A stretch of DNA of 56,735 nt from SAR92 clade bacterium (GTDB taxonomy: Bacteria; Pseudomonadota; Gammaproteobacteria; Pseudomonadales; Porticoccaceae): the NCBI GenBank assembly GCA_018607525.1, contig JABBBH010000016.1:1-56735 (forward strand), written 5' to 3'. Made by a program: the position numbers and the translations under genes. Every line of letters begins with the position of its first letter. Position 1 is the stretch's first letter. The notes beneath the pieces were generated by a model. The model saw only the letters and a list, made by a program, of their open reading frames with translations. It had not been told where the DNA came from and did no database searches. This document shows, piece after piece, positions 30,522 to 40,569 of the stretch.

Positions 30522-31409
30522 ATGACTATAAAAAAATCAGGCTCTAGTAAGTTCACAATTGCCGTCGGTAGCCTTATTGCAGTTGCTCTTATTTTGGGAG
30601 TGCTCTACAAAACAGGCAGTCTATCTAAACAAAATGAACTTGAGTTATTGGGTGTTATTCCTGAACAGACAATTATTGAATCTGTTAATAGTGATATTGC
30701 TCCGCCGTCAGCAAACATACCTCAACAGTCTGAGGTTTCTGCTACTGTTTCACAAGAATCGGATCAAACCACTGAGGTGGCTTTGGAAGTACAGGCTGAA
30801 CCTTTTGTAACACCAACTGCTCCTAGGCTCCCTGAGTTAGATAGCAGCGATGAGTATGTAAGAGGTGCCATAGCCGAGCAGTCGAACAACAAAATGACCC
30901 AATGGCTAAAACCTGATGATCTTATTCGACGCTCAGCCAGCTTTATGGACGGTTTGGCGCGCGGCACGGTGTCTGAAAAGGTGTTTCCATTGGGTGTTGC
31001 CGAGGGTAAATTCACCACCCATAGGCAGGATGGCAATATTTGGCTAAATGCTGGCAACTACGAACGCTACAACAGCGTGGTCAATATTTTATTGAGTATT
31101 GATATGCAACAGATGGCTAACCTCTTCCACAAGGTAAGGCCCTTACTTGAATTAGCTTTCTCCGAGCTAGGCTATCGGCCTCGACAGATGGACGGTATTA
31201 TTCTCCAAACTATCGATAATATTCTTGCGGCACCAATTATTGTTGAGCCATTGGCGCTCACTAGAGATTCTGTGGCCTATAAATTTGCTGACAAGAAGCT
31301 GGAAGAATTAATGCCTTTGCAAAAACAACTGTTGCGCGCCGGTCCTGAAAATACCCGACGCATTCAACAGCAGGCTAAAGCCTTGCGAGAAGCGCTGCTT
31401 AACCCCTAA
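30522..31409 (+). CDS. DUF3014 membrane-anchored protein
   Basis: Predicted single-span membrane protein of 295 residues and unknown function. A short basic start is followed by a membrane segment at about 10-28 (FTIAVGSLIAVALILGVLY). A low-complexity Ser/Gln/Pro-rich periplasmic linker runs to about 100, and then a helical domain carries LPELDSSDEYVRGAI, DLIRRSASFMDGLARG and the C-terminal YKFADKKLEELMPLQKQLLR that define DUF3014. It is the last gene of the purMN-DUF3108 run and converges on dcd with a five-base gap. Confidence 0.82.
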   Translation: MTIKKSGSSKFTIAVGSLIAVALILGVLYKTGSLSKQNELELLGVIPEQTIIESVNSDIAPPSANIPQQSEVSATVSQESDQTTEVALEVQAEPFVTPTAPRLPELDSSDEYVRGAIAEQSNNKMTQWLKPDDLIRRSASFMDGLARGTVSEKVFPLGVAEGKFTTHRQDGNIWLNAGNYERYNSVVNILLSIDMQQMANLFHKVRPLLELAFSELGYRPRQMDGIILQTIDNILAAPIIVEPLALTRDSVAYKFADKKLEELMPLQKQLLRAGPENTRRIQQQAKALREALLNP

Positions 31410-31414
31410 AAAAA

Positions 31415-31981
31415 CTAGGTTTTTGGTAGCGTTACGCCTGTCTGACCTTGGTATTTTCCGCCGCGATCAGCGTAGGATATTTCACAGACCTGATCAGATT
31501 CAAAAAACAACATTTGAGCTACGCCCTCGTTGGCATATATTTTTGCCGGCAGGTTTGTGGTATTTGAAAATTCTAGCGTGACATGCCCTTCCCACTCTGG
31601 CTCTAGAGGCGTAACGTTAACGATAATGCCACAGCGCGCATAGGTTGATTTACCTAAGCAAACTGTAAGCACCTGACGAGGAATTCTAAAATATTCTACC
31701 GTTCTTGCTAGAGCAAAGGAGTTAGGCGGGATAATACAATAGTCGCCTTTAACATCGACAAATGCGTCATTATCAAAGTTTTTGGGGTCTACTGTTTTAG
31801 AATGAATATTGGTAAAAATTTTAAATTCATCCGCACAGCGAACGTCGTAACCATAGCTCGAAACACCATAAGAAATTACCCGCTCATCACCATGATAACG
31901 AACCTGTCCAGCCTCATAGGGCTCGATCATCTTGTGTTTTGCGGACATTTCGCGAATCCAATGGTCTGACTTGATACTCAT
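31415..31981 (-). CDS. dcd: dCTP deaminase
   Basis: Converts dCTP to dUTP, feeding thymidylate synthesis. The 188-residue protein is the Pseudomonas-length form, with [12 protein letters not shown] at the start, [39 protein letters not shown] (given here in two overlapping parts: [10 protein letters not shown] and [10 protein letters not shown]), and [20 protein letters not shown]. The catalytic glutamate lies in the LEFSN segment. The gene has a GGAG a little upstream of its ATG and runs opposite to the DUF3014 gene. Confidence 0.97.
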   Translation of the reverse strand: MSIKSDHWIREMSAKHKMIEPYEAGQVRYHGDERVISYGVSSYGYDVRCADEFKIFTNIHSKTVDPKNFDNDAFVDVKGDYCIIPPNSFALARTVEYFRIPRQVLTVCLGKSTYARCGIIVNVTPLEPEWEGHVTLEFSNTTNLPAKIYANEGVAQMLFFESDQVCEISYADRGGKYQGQTGVTLPKT

Positions 31982-32025
31982 CTACTTAACTCCAGCTAGC
32001 TGTTATATTTGAAAATTAGGCCAGT

Positions 32026-32053
32026 ATAATACCGACTTATTGATAGACCGCAA
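32026..32053 (-). promoter_or_regulatory. Possible dcd promoter
   Basis: On the minus strand TTGCGG (32048-32053) and TATTAT (32026-32031) are separated by 16 bases upstream of dcd, just past the apbC stop. The -35 match is poor, so this is a tentative pattern match. Confidence 0.3.
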
Positions 32054-32059
32054 ACTGAT

Positions 32060-32863
32060 CTATTCAAAAACTATTTCAGGGGTTGAATCGGCGGCAAATT
32101 GATCGAGCTCCGCTAGTAATTGCTGAGCAATTTTTTTATAAGCACCTGCTATTTCAGGCTTATTTTTTGCTATAAGTTCTGGGTTTCCATTATCACCCTG
32201 CTCACGAATTGTTCGATCCAGCGGCAAGCTGCCAAGCAGCTGTGTTTGATATTGCTGAGCAACCTGTTCACCACCTCCGTGACCAAAGATAGCCTCTTCG
32301 GCGCCACATTGGGAGCAAATATGGGTAGCCATATTTTCAACAATGCCGATCACCGGTATTTTTACCTTAAGAAACATCTCAATGCCTTTTTTTGCATCAA
32401 GTAAGGCAATGTCCTGAGGTGTGGTGACAATCACTGCACCAGAGATTTGCGCCTTTTGCGACAGGGTCAGTTGAATATCACCGGTCCCCGGCGGCATATC
32501 AATCACCAGCACATCCAATTCACCCCATTGGGTTTGTTGCAACATCTGCTGTAATGCACCGGCTGCCATGGGGCCACGCCACACCATAGGTGTTTTATCA
32601 GTGGTTAAATAAGCCATGGACATGGTCGCAAGGCCCTGCGCCATAACTGGCTTGAAAAATTTCTCATCTACGACATCCGGACGCTGATCCTCTGGCACAG
32701 CCAGCATCATACCTATGCTAGGGCCATAGATATCTGCATCCAATAGACCCACAGACTGGCCCATTGCGTGCAGTGCTAATGCGGTATTAACCGCCGTGGT
32801 TGACTTACCAACACCCCCTTTACCCGAGGCAACAGCCACAATATATTTAACCTTTTCTAACAC
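32060..32863 (-). CDS. apbC: Mrp/ApbC-family Fe-S carrier ATPase, short form
   Basis: P-loop ATPase that binds and transfers Fe-S clusters. The 267 residues start directly at the deviant Walker A motif (VAVASGKGGVGKSTTAVN). They include DADIYGPSIG, DMPPGTGDIQLTL and the cluster-binding CSQC in the late part of the protein. The N-terminal MIP18/DUF59 domain of the roughly 370-residue E. coli ApbC is missing. The GTG start is backed by AGGT about five bases upstream, so the short form looks genuine. It is divergent from metG, the same pairing as in E. coli. Confidence 0.93.
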   Translation of the reverse strand: MLEKVKYIVAVASGKGGVGKSTTAVNTALALHAMGQSVGLLDADIYGPSIGMMLAVPEDQRPDVVDEKFFKPVMAQGLATMSMAYLTTDKTPMVWRGPMAAGALQQMLQQTQWGELDVLVIDMPPGTGDIQLTLSQKAQISGAVIVTTPQDIALLDAKKGIEMFLKVKIPVIGIVENMATHICSQCGAEEAIFGHGGGEQVAQQYQTQLLGSLPLDRTIREQGDNGNPELIAKNKPEIAGAYKKIAQQLLAELDQFAADSTPEIVFE

Positions 32864-32976
32864 AAAGACCTCACGACTTTATTTTTAAACGAATATACCT
32901 TTAATTGCACATGAAAAGTTGGCGTAAAATCGCTATAGTGACGCCTTTATACAATCATTGGATATCAAACCAGAAC

Positions 32977-34998
32977 ATGACAGAAATTCGCCAGATTTTG
33001 GTCACTAACGCACTGCCTTATGCAAATGCTGCTTTGCACCTTGGGCATATACTTGAATATACGCAAACCGATGTTTGGGTTCGCTTTCAGCGTATGTGCG
33101 GCAACCAATGTTACTACGTTTCGGCTGATGATGCTCATGGAACGGCAATTATGCTTAAGGCAGATGAAAAAGGCATAAGCCCCGAACAGCATATTGCGGA
33201 TATGCGCAGTATCCACGAAGCGGATTTCCGTGATTTCCATATTAGTGTTGATAATTATCACAGTACACATTCCGATGAAAACCGAGAATTATCAGAGTTA
33301 ATTTATAACCGCTTGGTTGCCAATGAGCACATTGCCAAGCGTGAAATTACTCAGGCGTTTGATGCCGAGAAACAACTCTTTTTAGCTGATCGTTATATCA
33401 AGGGAACCTGCCCCAAATGTGGAGCAGAGGACCAATATGGTGATAACTGTGAAGCCTGTGGTGCTACCTATTCGCCAACCGATCTTATAAATCCAGTATC
33501 GGCTCTTTCTGGGACAACACCCATTGAAAAGAAATCCGATCATTACTTTTTTAAACTGCCAGAATTTACTGAATTCTTACAATCATGGACGCGCAGTGGC
33601 GCTGTTCAGGATGAGGTTGCCAACAAGCTGGGTGAATGGCTCGAAACCGGTCTTCAGGAATGGGATATCAGTCGTGATGCACCCTACTTTGGGTTTGAGA
33701 TCCCTAATGCGCCGGGCAAATACTTCTATGTTTGGCTAGATGCTCCAATCGGCTATATGGCCAGCTTTAAAAATCTTTGTGATAAAAATAACTTAGATTT
33801 TGACCAGTACTGGGCGGCTGACAGTAGCACTGAGTTATACCATTTTATTGGTAAAGATATTGTCAATTTTCATGCGTTATTTTGGCCCGCCATGCTAACC
33901 AGCGCGAACTTTAGAACTCCGACCAAGGTCTGTGTTCATGGTTTTGTCACGGTTAATGGCAAGAAAATGTCTAAGTCTCGGGGAACATTTATCAATGCTC
34001 GCTGTTATCTAGATCATTTGAATCCGGAATATCTGCGTTATTACTATGCGTCAAAATTAACGGCATCTGTAGAAGATATCGACCTTAATCTTGAAGACTT
34101 TACGCAAAAAGTTAACAGCGATCTGGTGGGCAAGGTGGTTAACATTGCCAGTCGATGTGCGAAATTTGTCACTAAGGGCAACGACGGAGTTCTATCTTCA
34201 ACCATTGAAAACCCTGCACTCTGGCAGCAAGTCAGTGATGCCGGAAAAGTCATCGCTGAACATTATGAAAACCGTGAATTTAGTAAAGCCATCAGAGAAA
34301 TTATGGCGCAGGCTGATGCAGCTAATGAATATATTGCAGCCAAAGAACCCTGGAAACTCAACAAAGACGAGACTCAGCAACAGAAAGTGCAGGATATTTG
34401 CTCCTTGGGAATTAATCTTTTCAGGTTACTTTTGACGTATCTAAAACCTGTTCTTCCTTCCGTTGCTGAAGACGCTGAGTTATTCCTCAACGACACACTC
34501 TCTTGGAGCAGTATTGAGAGTCCGCTAATTAACCATAAAATTAACAACTTTAAGCCACTTTTACAGCGCGTGGAAAAAGATCAGGTAGATGCAATGGTAG
34601 AAGCAAGTAAGCAAGATATTGCGCAGGTTGTGACAAAACCCGTAGAGGGGCCACTTAAAGATCAGCCCCTCGCTGAAGAAATTAGCTTCGATGATTTCAT
34701 TAAAGTTGATTTAAGGGTAGCACGCATTGTCAAAGCTGAAACGGTTGAGGGTGCAGACAAACTACTCGCTCTAACCCTAGACATTGGCGGCCAAACGAGA
34801 AATGTATTTTCTGGCATCAAAGGTTCTTACCAGCCGGCAGATCTGGAGGGTAGATTAACCATCATGGTGGCCAATTTGGCACCACGGAAAATGCGTTTTG
34901 GTGTTTCTGAAGGCATGGTTTTAGCCGCGGCGGACAAAAAGGGAATTTATTTATTTTCACCGGATTCGGGTGCTCAGCCAGGCCAAAGAGTGACATAA
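32977..34998 (+). CDS. metG: Methionyl-tRNA synthetase
   Basis: Class I synthetase that charges both initiator and elongator tRNA-Met. The 673-residue protein has the HIGH-type motif HLGH at 21-24, a zinc knuckle with Cys145, Cys148, Cys158 and Cys161, the KMSKSRGTF loop, and a C-terminal EMAP/Trbp111-like tRNA-binding domain ([12 protein letters not shown]) used for dimerisation. I set the start at [18 protein letters not shown] because the 24 residues upstream in the same frame are unconserved. It is divergent from apbC. Confidence 0.98.
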   Translation: MTEIRQILVTNALPYANAALHLGHILEYTQTDVWVRFQRMCGNQCYYVSADDAHGTAIMLKADEKGISPEQHIADMRSIHEADFRDFHISVDNYHSTHSDENRELSELIYNRLVANEHIAKREITQAFDAEKQLFLADRYIKGTCPKCGAEDQYGDNCEACGATYSPTDLINPVSALSGTTPIEKKSDHYFFKLPEFTEFLQSWTRSGAVQDEVANKLGEWLETGLQEWDISRDAPYFGFEIPNAPGKYFYVWLDAPIGYMASFKNLCDKNNLDFDQYWAADSSTELYHFIGKDIVNFHALFWPAMLTSANFRTPTKVCVHGFVTVNGKKMSKSRGTFINARCYLDHLNPEYLRYYYASKLTASVEDIDLNLEDFTQKVNSDLVGKVVNIASRCAKFVTKGNDGVLSSTIENPALWQQVSDAGKVIAEHYENREFSKAIREIMAQADAANEYIAAKEPWKLNKDETQQQKVQDICSLGINLFRLLLTYLKPVLPSVAEDAELFLNDTLSWSSIESPLINHKINNFKPLLQRVEKDQVDAMVEASKQDIAQVVTKPVEGPLKDQPLAEEISFDDFIKVDLRVARIVKAETVEGADKLLALTLDIGGQTRNVFSGIKGSYQPADLEGRLTIMVANLAPRKMRFGVSEGMVLAAADKKGIYLFSPDSGAQPGQRVT

Positions 34999-35089
34999 TT
35001 CGCTCAAAACTGCGGTATTAGACAGATTTCATTAGTTCCTTGGGGGAATTTCTTATTCCTAAATGGACTAAAAACAAGCTTTATATATA

Positions 35090-35119
35090 TTGAATCGAGA
35101 TAGTTGATTCCATGATAAT
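35090..35119 (+). promoter_or_regulatory. Probable rsx operon promoter
   Basis: TTGAAT (35090-35095) and GATAAT (35114-35119) are spaced by 18 bases in the 151-base gap between metG and rsxA. The leader would be about 25 bases. Pattern match to sigma-70 only. Confidence 0.45.
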
Positions 35120-35149
35120 AGACAACTCTAAGATTAACTTGGTAATGAG

Positions 35150-35725
35150 ATGCAAGAAGTCGCGGTAATACTGGTTAGCTCTGTGCTAATCAATAACTAT
35201 GTTCTGGTACAGTTCCTTGGACTGTGTCCGTTTATGGGCGTGTCTAAAAAACTTGAATCAGCCATAGGCATGTCTGCCGCCACCACCTTTGTTCTAACCC
35301 TAACCGCCATGGTCAGCTATGTGGTTAACAAAGCGGTACTTATTCCCCTTGAACTCGAATATCTGCGAACCATTAGTTTCATCATGGTAATTGCGGCGGT
35401 GGTTCAGTTCACCAAAATGTTTATTGAGAAGACCAGCCCTTTACTGTACCGCGTTTTGGGTGTCTTTTTGCCGCTTATTACCACTAATTGCGCGGTATTG
35501 GGTGTAGCGCTACAGAATGCCGCTAAACCCCTGAGTTTTGCCCACGCATCACTCTATGGCTTTGGTGCCGGTGCAGGTTTTTCTCTTGTGCTTATCTTGT
35601 TTTCAGCCATGCGTGAAAGACTTGCCGCTGCGGATATCCCCCAACCTTTTGAGGGTGCAGCTATTGCTATGATTACTGCGGGTCTAATGTCCCTTGCCTT
35701 TATGGGATTTGGCGGGTTGGTGTAA
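35150..35725 (+). CDS. rsxA: Electron transport complex subunit RsxA/RnfA
   Basis: Integral membrane subunit of the Rnf/Rsx complex, which couples electron transfer between NADH and ferredoxin-like carriers to ion movement, and in E. coli keeps SoxR reduced. The 191 residues form about six membrane helices and contain the family motifs [19 protein letters not shown] and [14 protein letters not shown], each with a conserved cysteine. RsxA and RsxE are homologous and inverted in the membrane, and both are present here. It is the first gene of the operon. Confidence 0.97.
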   Translation: MQEVAVILVSSVLINNYVLVQFLGLCPFMGVSKKLESAIGMSAATTFVLTLTAMVSYVVNKAVLIPLELEYLRTISFIMVIAAVVQFTKMFIEKTSPLLYRVLGVFLPLITTNCAVLGVALQNAAKPLSFAHASLYGFGAGAGFSLVLILFSAMRERLAAADIPQPFEGAAIAMITAGLMSLAFMGFGGLV

Positions 35726-36346
35726 ATGATTGAATTTGTCTTTCAAAATCCAATTATCTCAGCACTGGTTGCCCTAGTAGGTCTTGGCCTAATCTTTGGC
35801 GCACTACTGGGTTTCGCCGCGGAAAAATTTAAGATTGAAGGCGACCCGGTTATTGATCAAATTGATAGCCTTTTACCCCAGACTCAATGTGGGCAATGTG
35901 GCTTTCCGGGTTGTCGTCCCTATGCAGAATCTATTGCTGATGGTGATTCAATCAATAAATGCCCTCCCGGCGGTCAGTCTACAATTAATGCCATTGCAAA
36001 CCTGCTTGATGTCCCTGCGCCCGAATTAGATCAGGAACATGGCGAGGAGGCTGACATTAAGACGGTAGCCTACATCCGCGAAGATGAATGTATTGGCTGC
36101 ACCAAATGTATTCAAGCCTGTCCTGTGGACGCCATTCTTGGCGCAGCTAAGTTAATGCATACAGTGATTGCCGATGAATGTACTGGCTGTGATCTGTGTG
36201 TCGAACCCTGTCCAGTGGACTGTATTGATATGTTACCGGTTGAATCTGGAATTAATCAGTGGCAATGGCCAACACCGCCAATAGCCAATGGCTTAATTGC
36301 TACAGATAGAACTCACAGTAGTTCAATTCATGAGGGTGCCTCATGA
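35726..36346 (+). CDS. rsxB: Electron transport complex subunit RsxB/RnfB
   Basis: Fe-S protein that passes electrons within the complex. The 206-residue protein has an N-terminal membrane anchor, an ASF domain with the cluster motif [14 protein letters not shown], and two ferredoxin [4Fe-4S] motifs ([16 protein letters not shown] and [16 protein letters not shown]). The start codon comes immediately after the rsxA stop. The stop overlaps the rsxC start (ATGA). Confidence 0.97.
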   Translation: MIEFVFQNPIISALVALVGLGLIFGALLGFAAEKFKIEGDPVIDQIDSLLPQTQCGQCGFPGCRPYAESIADGDSINKCPPGGQSTINAIANLLDVPAPELDQEHGEEADIKTVAYIREDECIGCTKCIQACPVDAILGAAKLMHTVIADECTGCDLCVEPCPVDCIDMLPVESGINQWQWPTPPIANGLIATDRTHSSSIHEGAS

Positions 36347-38061
36347 GACAGACATGGGTAACTCCGGGTGGCGTTCATCCACCAGAAAACAAACATCAGT
36401 CAGTGACTCAGCCCATTGGCAGTTTGCCAATTCCTGAGAAATTGGTTGTTCCTCTGGGCCAGCATATTGGCGCGCCCGCTATTGCCTGTGTAAAACTGGG
36501 TGATAAAGTTTTAAAAGGGCAAAAAATTGCCGATCCTGCCGGTACAGTGTCTGTTGCGATTCATGCGCCTACCTCTGGTACAGTTTCTGCAATTGAAGCG
36601 CGACCTATAGCTCATTCTTCTGGTATAGAAGCACTCTGCATCGAGATTACCTCTGATGGTAAAGACCAGTGGATTGCTTTGCAGGGGATTGCTGATTTTG
36701 AACACACAACACCCAAAACATTACTATCGATCATTACCGATGCCGGTATTGCCGGCATGGGCGGTGCAGGTTTCCCAACAGCGGTTAAATTAAATCCTGG
36801 TTTTCATCGCCCAATAGATACTTTAATTGTCAATGCTACCGAGTGTGAGCCCTATATTACGGCGGATGACGCTTTAATTAGAGAGCGTGCCGAAGAAATT
36901 ATTGAGGGTATTCGTATCCTCAGTCATACATTGGGGAATCCCAGTAATATTCTTATTGGCATCGAAGACAATAAACCTGAAGCCATTCAGGCCCTTGAAC
37001 CCCATACTCAAGACACCGGCATCAATGTAGTATCTTTCCCGACAAAATATCCCTCAGGGGGCGAGAAACAACTTATTTATATTTTGACCGGCAAGGAATT
37101 ACCTAGCGGTCAAATTCCAGCTGATATAGGTATAGTCTGCGTCAATATTGGTACAACCTACGCTATTAAGCGCGCAGTAGTAGAGGGTGAACCGCTTGTA
37201 TCGCGTGTCACAACCATGACTGGCGAAGCCTGTGAAATCAATCGTAACTACGATGTTCTGATTGGTACTCCAGTATCCCATATGTTGGAGCATAATAAGT
37301 TTGACGCGGAAAAATGCAGCCGAGTGATTATGGGCGGCCCTATGATGGGGTTCAGCCTGATGTCCAAAGACATTCCCATCGTTAAAACTAGCAACTGTCT
37401 TCTGGCGCCTAGTGTTGAAGAAATTCCCCATAACGAACCTGCACAGCCCTGTATTAGATGTGGTATGTGTGCAGAGGCCTGCCCTGCTTCGCTGCTTCCG
37501 CAACAGCTACTCTGGTACTCCCAAGCTAAGGACTATGATCGCCTGCAATCCCATAATTTGTTTGATTGCATTGAATGCGGCGCATGTTCTTATGTCTGTC
37601 CAAGTAACATTCCTCTGGTTCAGCATTATCGAAGCAGTAAGAGCGATATTAAAAAGGCAGAAGAAGAAAAAATTAAGTCCGCTCAAGCGCGCGAGCGTTT
37701 TGAATTCAGACAGCAACGAATTGAGCAAGCTGATAAAGAACGTGAGGCTAAACGTGCTGCACGACGTGAGGCCGCTCTTCAAGCTAAAAAAACCGCTGCG
37801 CCAAATTCCGCTGCTGACATTGTTGCTGCCGCACAGGCAAGAACTGAGGCTAAGCAACTGAGTCCAGAGCAGGAACAGGCAAAATTGGAGCGCGCTGTGT
37901 CCAGCGCAGAAATGCGTGTCCAAAAAGCGCAGAGTAAGTTAGATACTGCGGTTGCTAGCGAAGAGCCAGAAGATAAGATCAAAATTTTGAGTGCGGCGCT
38001 TTCAGGTGCTCAGCAAAAACTAGAAAAGGCAAAAACACGCCTAGCGGAGCAATCCAACTAA
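36343..38061 (+). CDS. rsxC: Electron transport complex subunit RsxC/RnfC, short C-terminal tail
   Basis: Soluble NADH- and FMN-binding subunit. The 572 residues begin with a lipoyl-like region ([12 protein letters not shown]), have the nucleotide-binding [13 protein letters not shown] and [13 protein letters not shown] motifs of the NuoF family, and two [4Fe-4S] motifs ([12 protein letters not shown] and [12 protein letters not shown]). A long charged coiled coil follows from about 430 onward ([17 protein letters not shown]). The tail is much shorter than the repeat-rich end of the 740-residue E. coli RsxC. It shares single or few-base overlaps with rsxB and rsxD. Confidence 0.97.
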   Translation: MRQTWVTPGGVHPPENKHQSVTQPIGSLPIPEKLVVPLGQHIGAPAIACVKLGDKVLKGQKIADPAGTVSVAIHAPTSGTVSAIEARPIAHSSGIEALCIEITSDGKDQWIALQGIADFEHTTPKTLLSIITDAGIAGMGGAGFPTAVKLNPGFHRPIDTLIVNATECEPYITADDALIRERAEEIIEGIRILSHTLGNPSNILIGIEDNKPEAIQALEPHTQDTGINVVSFPTKYPSGGEKQLIYILTGKELPSGQIPADIGIVCVNIGTTYAIKRAVVEGEPLVSRVTTMTGEACEINRNYDVLIGTPVSHMLEHNKFDAEKCSRVIMGGPMMGFSLMSKDIPIVKTSNCLLAPSVEEIPHNEPAQPCIRCGMCAEACPASLLPQQLLWYSQAKDYDRLQSHNLFDCIECGACSYVCPSNIPLVQHYRSSKSDIKKAEEEKIKSAQARERFEFRQQRIEQADKEREAKRAARREAALQAKKTAAPNSAADIVAAAQARTEAKQLSPEQEQAKLERAVSSAEMRVQKAQSKLDTAVASEEPEDKIKILSAALSGAQQKLEKAKTRLAEQSN

Positions 38062-39125
38062 TGGCTTTTAAACAGGTTACATCACCCCATGCCCATGGCG
38101 CTAAGAGCACTGCAAATGTGATGAAACTGGTGGTGCTGGCAACCATCCCAGGATTGATTGCATTGACCTGGCACTTTGGTTGGGGCTCTTTAATTAATGT
38201 GGTGCTGGCTTGTCTCACCGCAGTGATTAGTGAAGCGTTGGTTCTAAAGATTCGCAAACGCCCACTAGCGTTTTACCTAGGCGATTACAGCGCGGTAGTG
38301 ACCGCGGTATTACTGGGCTTAGCCCTTCCGCCCCTATGCCCTTGGTGGGTAGTGGTTATTGGTACAGTATTTTCAGTGGTCATTGCTAAGCAATTATTTG
38401 GTGGTCTAGGTTACAACCCCTTTAACCCAGCCATGGTGGGCTATGTCGTTCTGCTAATTTCTTTCCCCGTGCAGATGACCACCTGGATTACACCGCTCGC
38501 ATTACTACCCGAAGGTCTTAGCCATCCAGACTTTATTGAATCCTTAAGACTAGTATTTTCCAGCTTAGCTCCAGTGGACGGCATTACGGGTGCGACACCT
38601 TTGGATAGCTTTAAACATACTAGCGGCTTGACCGTTGATCAAATTTACCAACAGGACTCTTTATTTAGCCAAGCCATGTTTGCAGGCGTCGGCTGGGAAT
38701 GGGTCAATTTGGGCTTCTTGGCAGGTGGCATTATTATGCTATCGAACCGCCTATTTACATGGCATGGCCCCGTGGCCATGCTAGCCACACTGGCCTTGAT
38801 GTCATTAATATTTTGGGATTCTGGCAGCTCGCAAAGCCCAGGCTCTATGATGATGCATCTGTTTAACGGTGCCTCAATGATGGGTGCGTTCTTTATTCTC
38901 ACCGACCCTGTGTCCTCCACGGTCAGTAATCGTGGACGTCTGGTTTATGGCGCATTAATTGGCTTTCTTGTGTATATCATTCGAGCCTGGGGAAATTACC
39001 CCGATGCTATAGCCTTCGCGGTACTTCTGGCGAACTTTTGTGCACCCTTTATCGATAATTACACATTGCCACGCACCTATGGTCATACCGACCGTCGCAA
39101 AGCAACAGAGAGGTCAGAAGACTAA
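38061..39125 (+). CDS. rsxD: Electron transport complex subunit RsxD/RnfD
   Basis: Membrane subunit carrying covalently bound FMN. The 354-residue protein has about nine or ten hydrophobic segments and is related to NqrB. The flavinylation site is probably the threonine in DGITGATPLDSF. Other family motifs are GLGYNPFNPAMVGYV and FILTDPVSSTV. The start overlaps the rsxC stop by one base (TAATG) and its stop overlaps rsxG likewise, so translation is coupled. Confidence 0.97.
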   Translation: MAFKQVTSPHAHGAKSTANVMKLVVLATIPGLIALTWHFGWGSLINVVLACLTAVISEALVLKIRKRPLAFYLGDYSAVVTAVLLGLALPPLCPWWVVVIGTVFSVVIAKQLFGGLGYNPFNPAMVGYVVLLISFPVQMTTWITPLALLPEGLSHPDFIESLRLVFSSLAPVDGITGATPLDSFKHTSGLTVDQIYQQDSLFSQAMFAGVGWEWVNLGFLAGGIIMLSNRLFTWHGPVAMLATLALMSLIFWDSGSSQSPGSMMMHLFNGASMMGAFFILTDPVSSTVSNRGRLVYGALIGFLVYIIRAWGNYPDAIAFAVLLANFCAPFIDNYTLPRTYGHTDRRKATERSED

Positions 39126-39793
39126 TGATTTTTCAATCAATGGGTAAAAATAGTTTATTACTGGCACTCTTTGCTCTTATTACAGCTTTGATTCTGGCCT
39201 CCACTGATCTTATCACTGAAGACCGCATTGCCGAATCAGAACGTCTCGCCGCTCAGAAGGCTTTATTTGAAATTGTTCCTTTGGCGCGCCATAACAATGA
39301 CCTTCTGGTTGATCTTCAGCCTATTCCCGAACAATATTGGTTAGCGCTGGGTCTAGATAATGGCGGTGATGTTCATATTGCGCGACTTGACGATCAACCC
39401 GTTGCCGCAATTGTACCGTCGATTACTACTGATGGTTACAGTGGTGATATAGCTATGATTGTGGGTATAAATTTTGATGGTACTGTTGCTGGTGTGCGTG
39501 TTGTTGATCACAAAGAAACACCAGGGCTGGGTGATAAAGTTGAGTTGCGCAAAAGTGATTGGATACTGAGTTTTAATGGCAAGTCACTGAATAACCCTGA
39601 AATCAGTAAATGGAATGTTAAAAAAGATCGCGGTGATTTTGATCAATTTACAGGCGCTACCATTACGCCCAAAGCGGTCATTCATCAGATTGCCAAAACA
39701 TTAGAATACTTTGAAAAAGATAGAGAGCGCTTACTTTCATCAATCAATTTCTCTGATAATCCATCATTAGGCGAGCAAGCATACAATGAGTAA
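39125..39793 (+). CDS. rsxG: Electron transport complex subunit RsxG/RnfG
   Basis: Single-span periplasmic subunit with covalent FMN. The 222 residues include an N-terminal membrane segment ([18 protein letters not shown]), a mid-domain with [28 protein letters not shown] (hallmark part [12 protein letters not shown]), and the flavin-attachment motif [12 protein letters not shown], where the threonine before P carries the FMN. This matches RnfG/NqrC. It overlaps the following rsxE by eight bases. Confidence 0.97.
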   Translation: MIFQSMGKNSLLLALFALITALILASTDLITEDRIAESERLAAQKALFEIVPLARHNNDLLVDLQPIPEQYWLALGLDNGGDVHIARLDDQPVAAIVPSITTDGYSGDIAMIVGINFDGTVAGVRVVDHKETPGLGDKVELRKSDWILSFNGKSLNNPEISKWNVKKDRGDFDQFTGATITPKAVIHQIAKTLEYFEKDRERLLSSINFSDNPSLGEQAYNE

Positions 39794-40499
39794 TGTAAGC
39801 ATTTCAGAGGTTACCAAAAACGGGCTATGGACAAATAATCCAGCATTGGTCCAGTTATTGGGTCTGTGTCCGCTTCTCGCTGTGACTGGGACTGTGGTCA
39901 ATGCTCTAGGCCTCGGCCTGGCAACTATGATGGTACTGATTGGCTCTAACGTTATTGTTTCGCTGATTAGGCGTCATGTTGGTGATGCCGTAAGGCTGCC
40001 TGTTTTCGTGATTATTATTGCGACTTTTGTGACCTGTGCAGAGCTTTTAATGAAGGCTTATACCTATGAGCTTTACCAAATTTTAGGTATTTTTATTCCA
40101 CTTATTGTTACCAACTGCGCCATTCTGGGTAGAGCCGAAGCTTTTGCCAGTAAACAGCCGGTGGGTATGGCAGCACTGGATGGCATAATGATGGGCTTAG
40201 GCTTTCTGTTTGTTCTTTTAATGCTAGGTGGTCTTAGGGAATTATTAGGTCAGGGTACTCTTTTCGCTGATATGCACCTGCTATTTGGACCCATGGCCAA
40301 CAGCTGGACTATTGCGCCCTTTGGTGAGAATTACAGTTTTCTGATTGCCGTTCTTCCACCCGGTGCATTCTTGGTGATGGGATTTTTAATGGCTATTAAG
40401 AACGCCATTGATTGGCAGATAAAGCTTAGGGCAGACGCGATTAAGCCAGACCCCGTTAAAGGTGCTAAGAGAATTAGAACTACAGGAAATATTTCTTAG
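39786..40499 (+). CDS. rsxE: Electron transport complex subunit RsxE/RnfE
   Basis: Membrane subunit homologous to RsxA. The 237-residue protein has about six membrane helices with [20 protein letters not shown] and [18 protein letters not shown], which hold the paired cysteines thought to bind a cluster between RsxA and RsxE. It is the last gene of this operon; in E. coli nth follows, but here argG comes next on the other strand. Confidence 0.97.
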   Translation: MSNVSISEVTKNGLWTNNPALVQLLGLCPLLAVTGTVVNALGLGLATMMVLIGSNVIVSLIRRHVGDAVRLPVFVIIIATFVTCAELLMKAYTYELYQILGIFIPLIVTNCAILGRAEAFASKQPVGMAALDGIMMGLGFLFVLLMLGGLRELLGQGTLFADMHLLFGPMANSWTIAPFGENYSFLIAVLPPGAFLVMGFLMAIKNAIDWQIKLRADAIKPDPVKGAKRIRTTGNIS

Positions 40500-40538
40500 T
40501 TACCTAATATTAAGAGATGTATGATTAGAAATAATTGA

Positions 40539-40558
40539 GCGCTAGGTGAGCCTAGCGC
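40539..40558 (-). terminator. Hairpin between rsxE and argG
   Basis: GCGCTAGG (40539-40546) and CCTAGCGC (40551-40558) form a perfect 8-bp GC-rich stem with a four-base loop, in the 70-base gap between the converging rsxE and argG. On the minus strand it is followed by TCAATTATTTC, moderately T-rich, so it most likely ends argG transcription and may also serve rsxE. Confidence 0.55.
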
Positions 40559-40569
40559 CCGCTATCATT

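Noticed and set aside
32905-32976. N-terminal extension of metG
   Set aside because: Residues before MTEIRQ do not match any synthetase and would give a longer protein than the family norm.
37507-37923. 138-residue open frame opposite the rsxC tail
   Set aside because: It mirrors the low-complexity coiled-coil codons of rsxC and shows no independent start signal.
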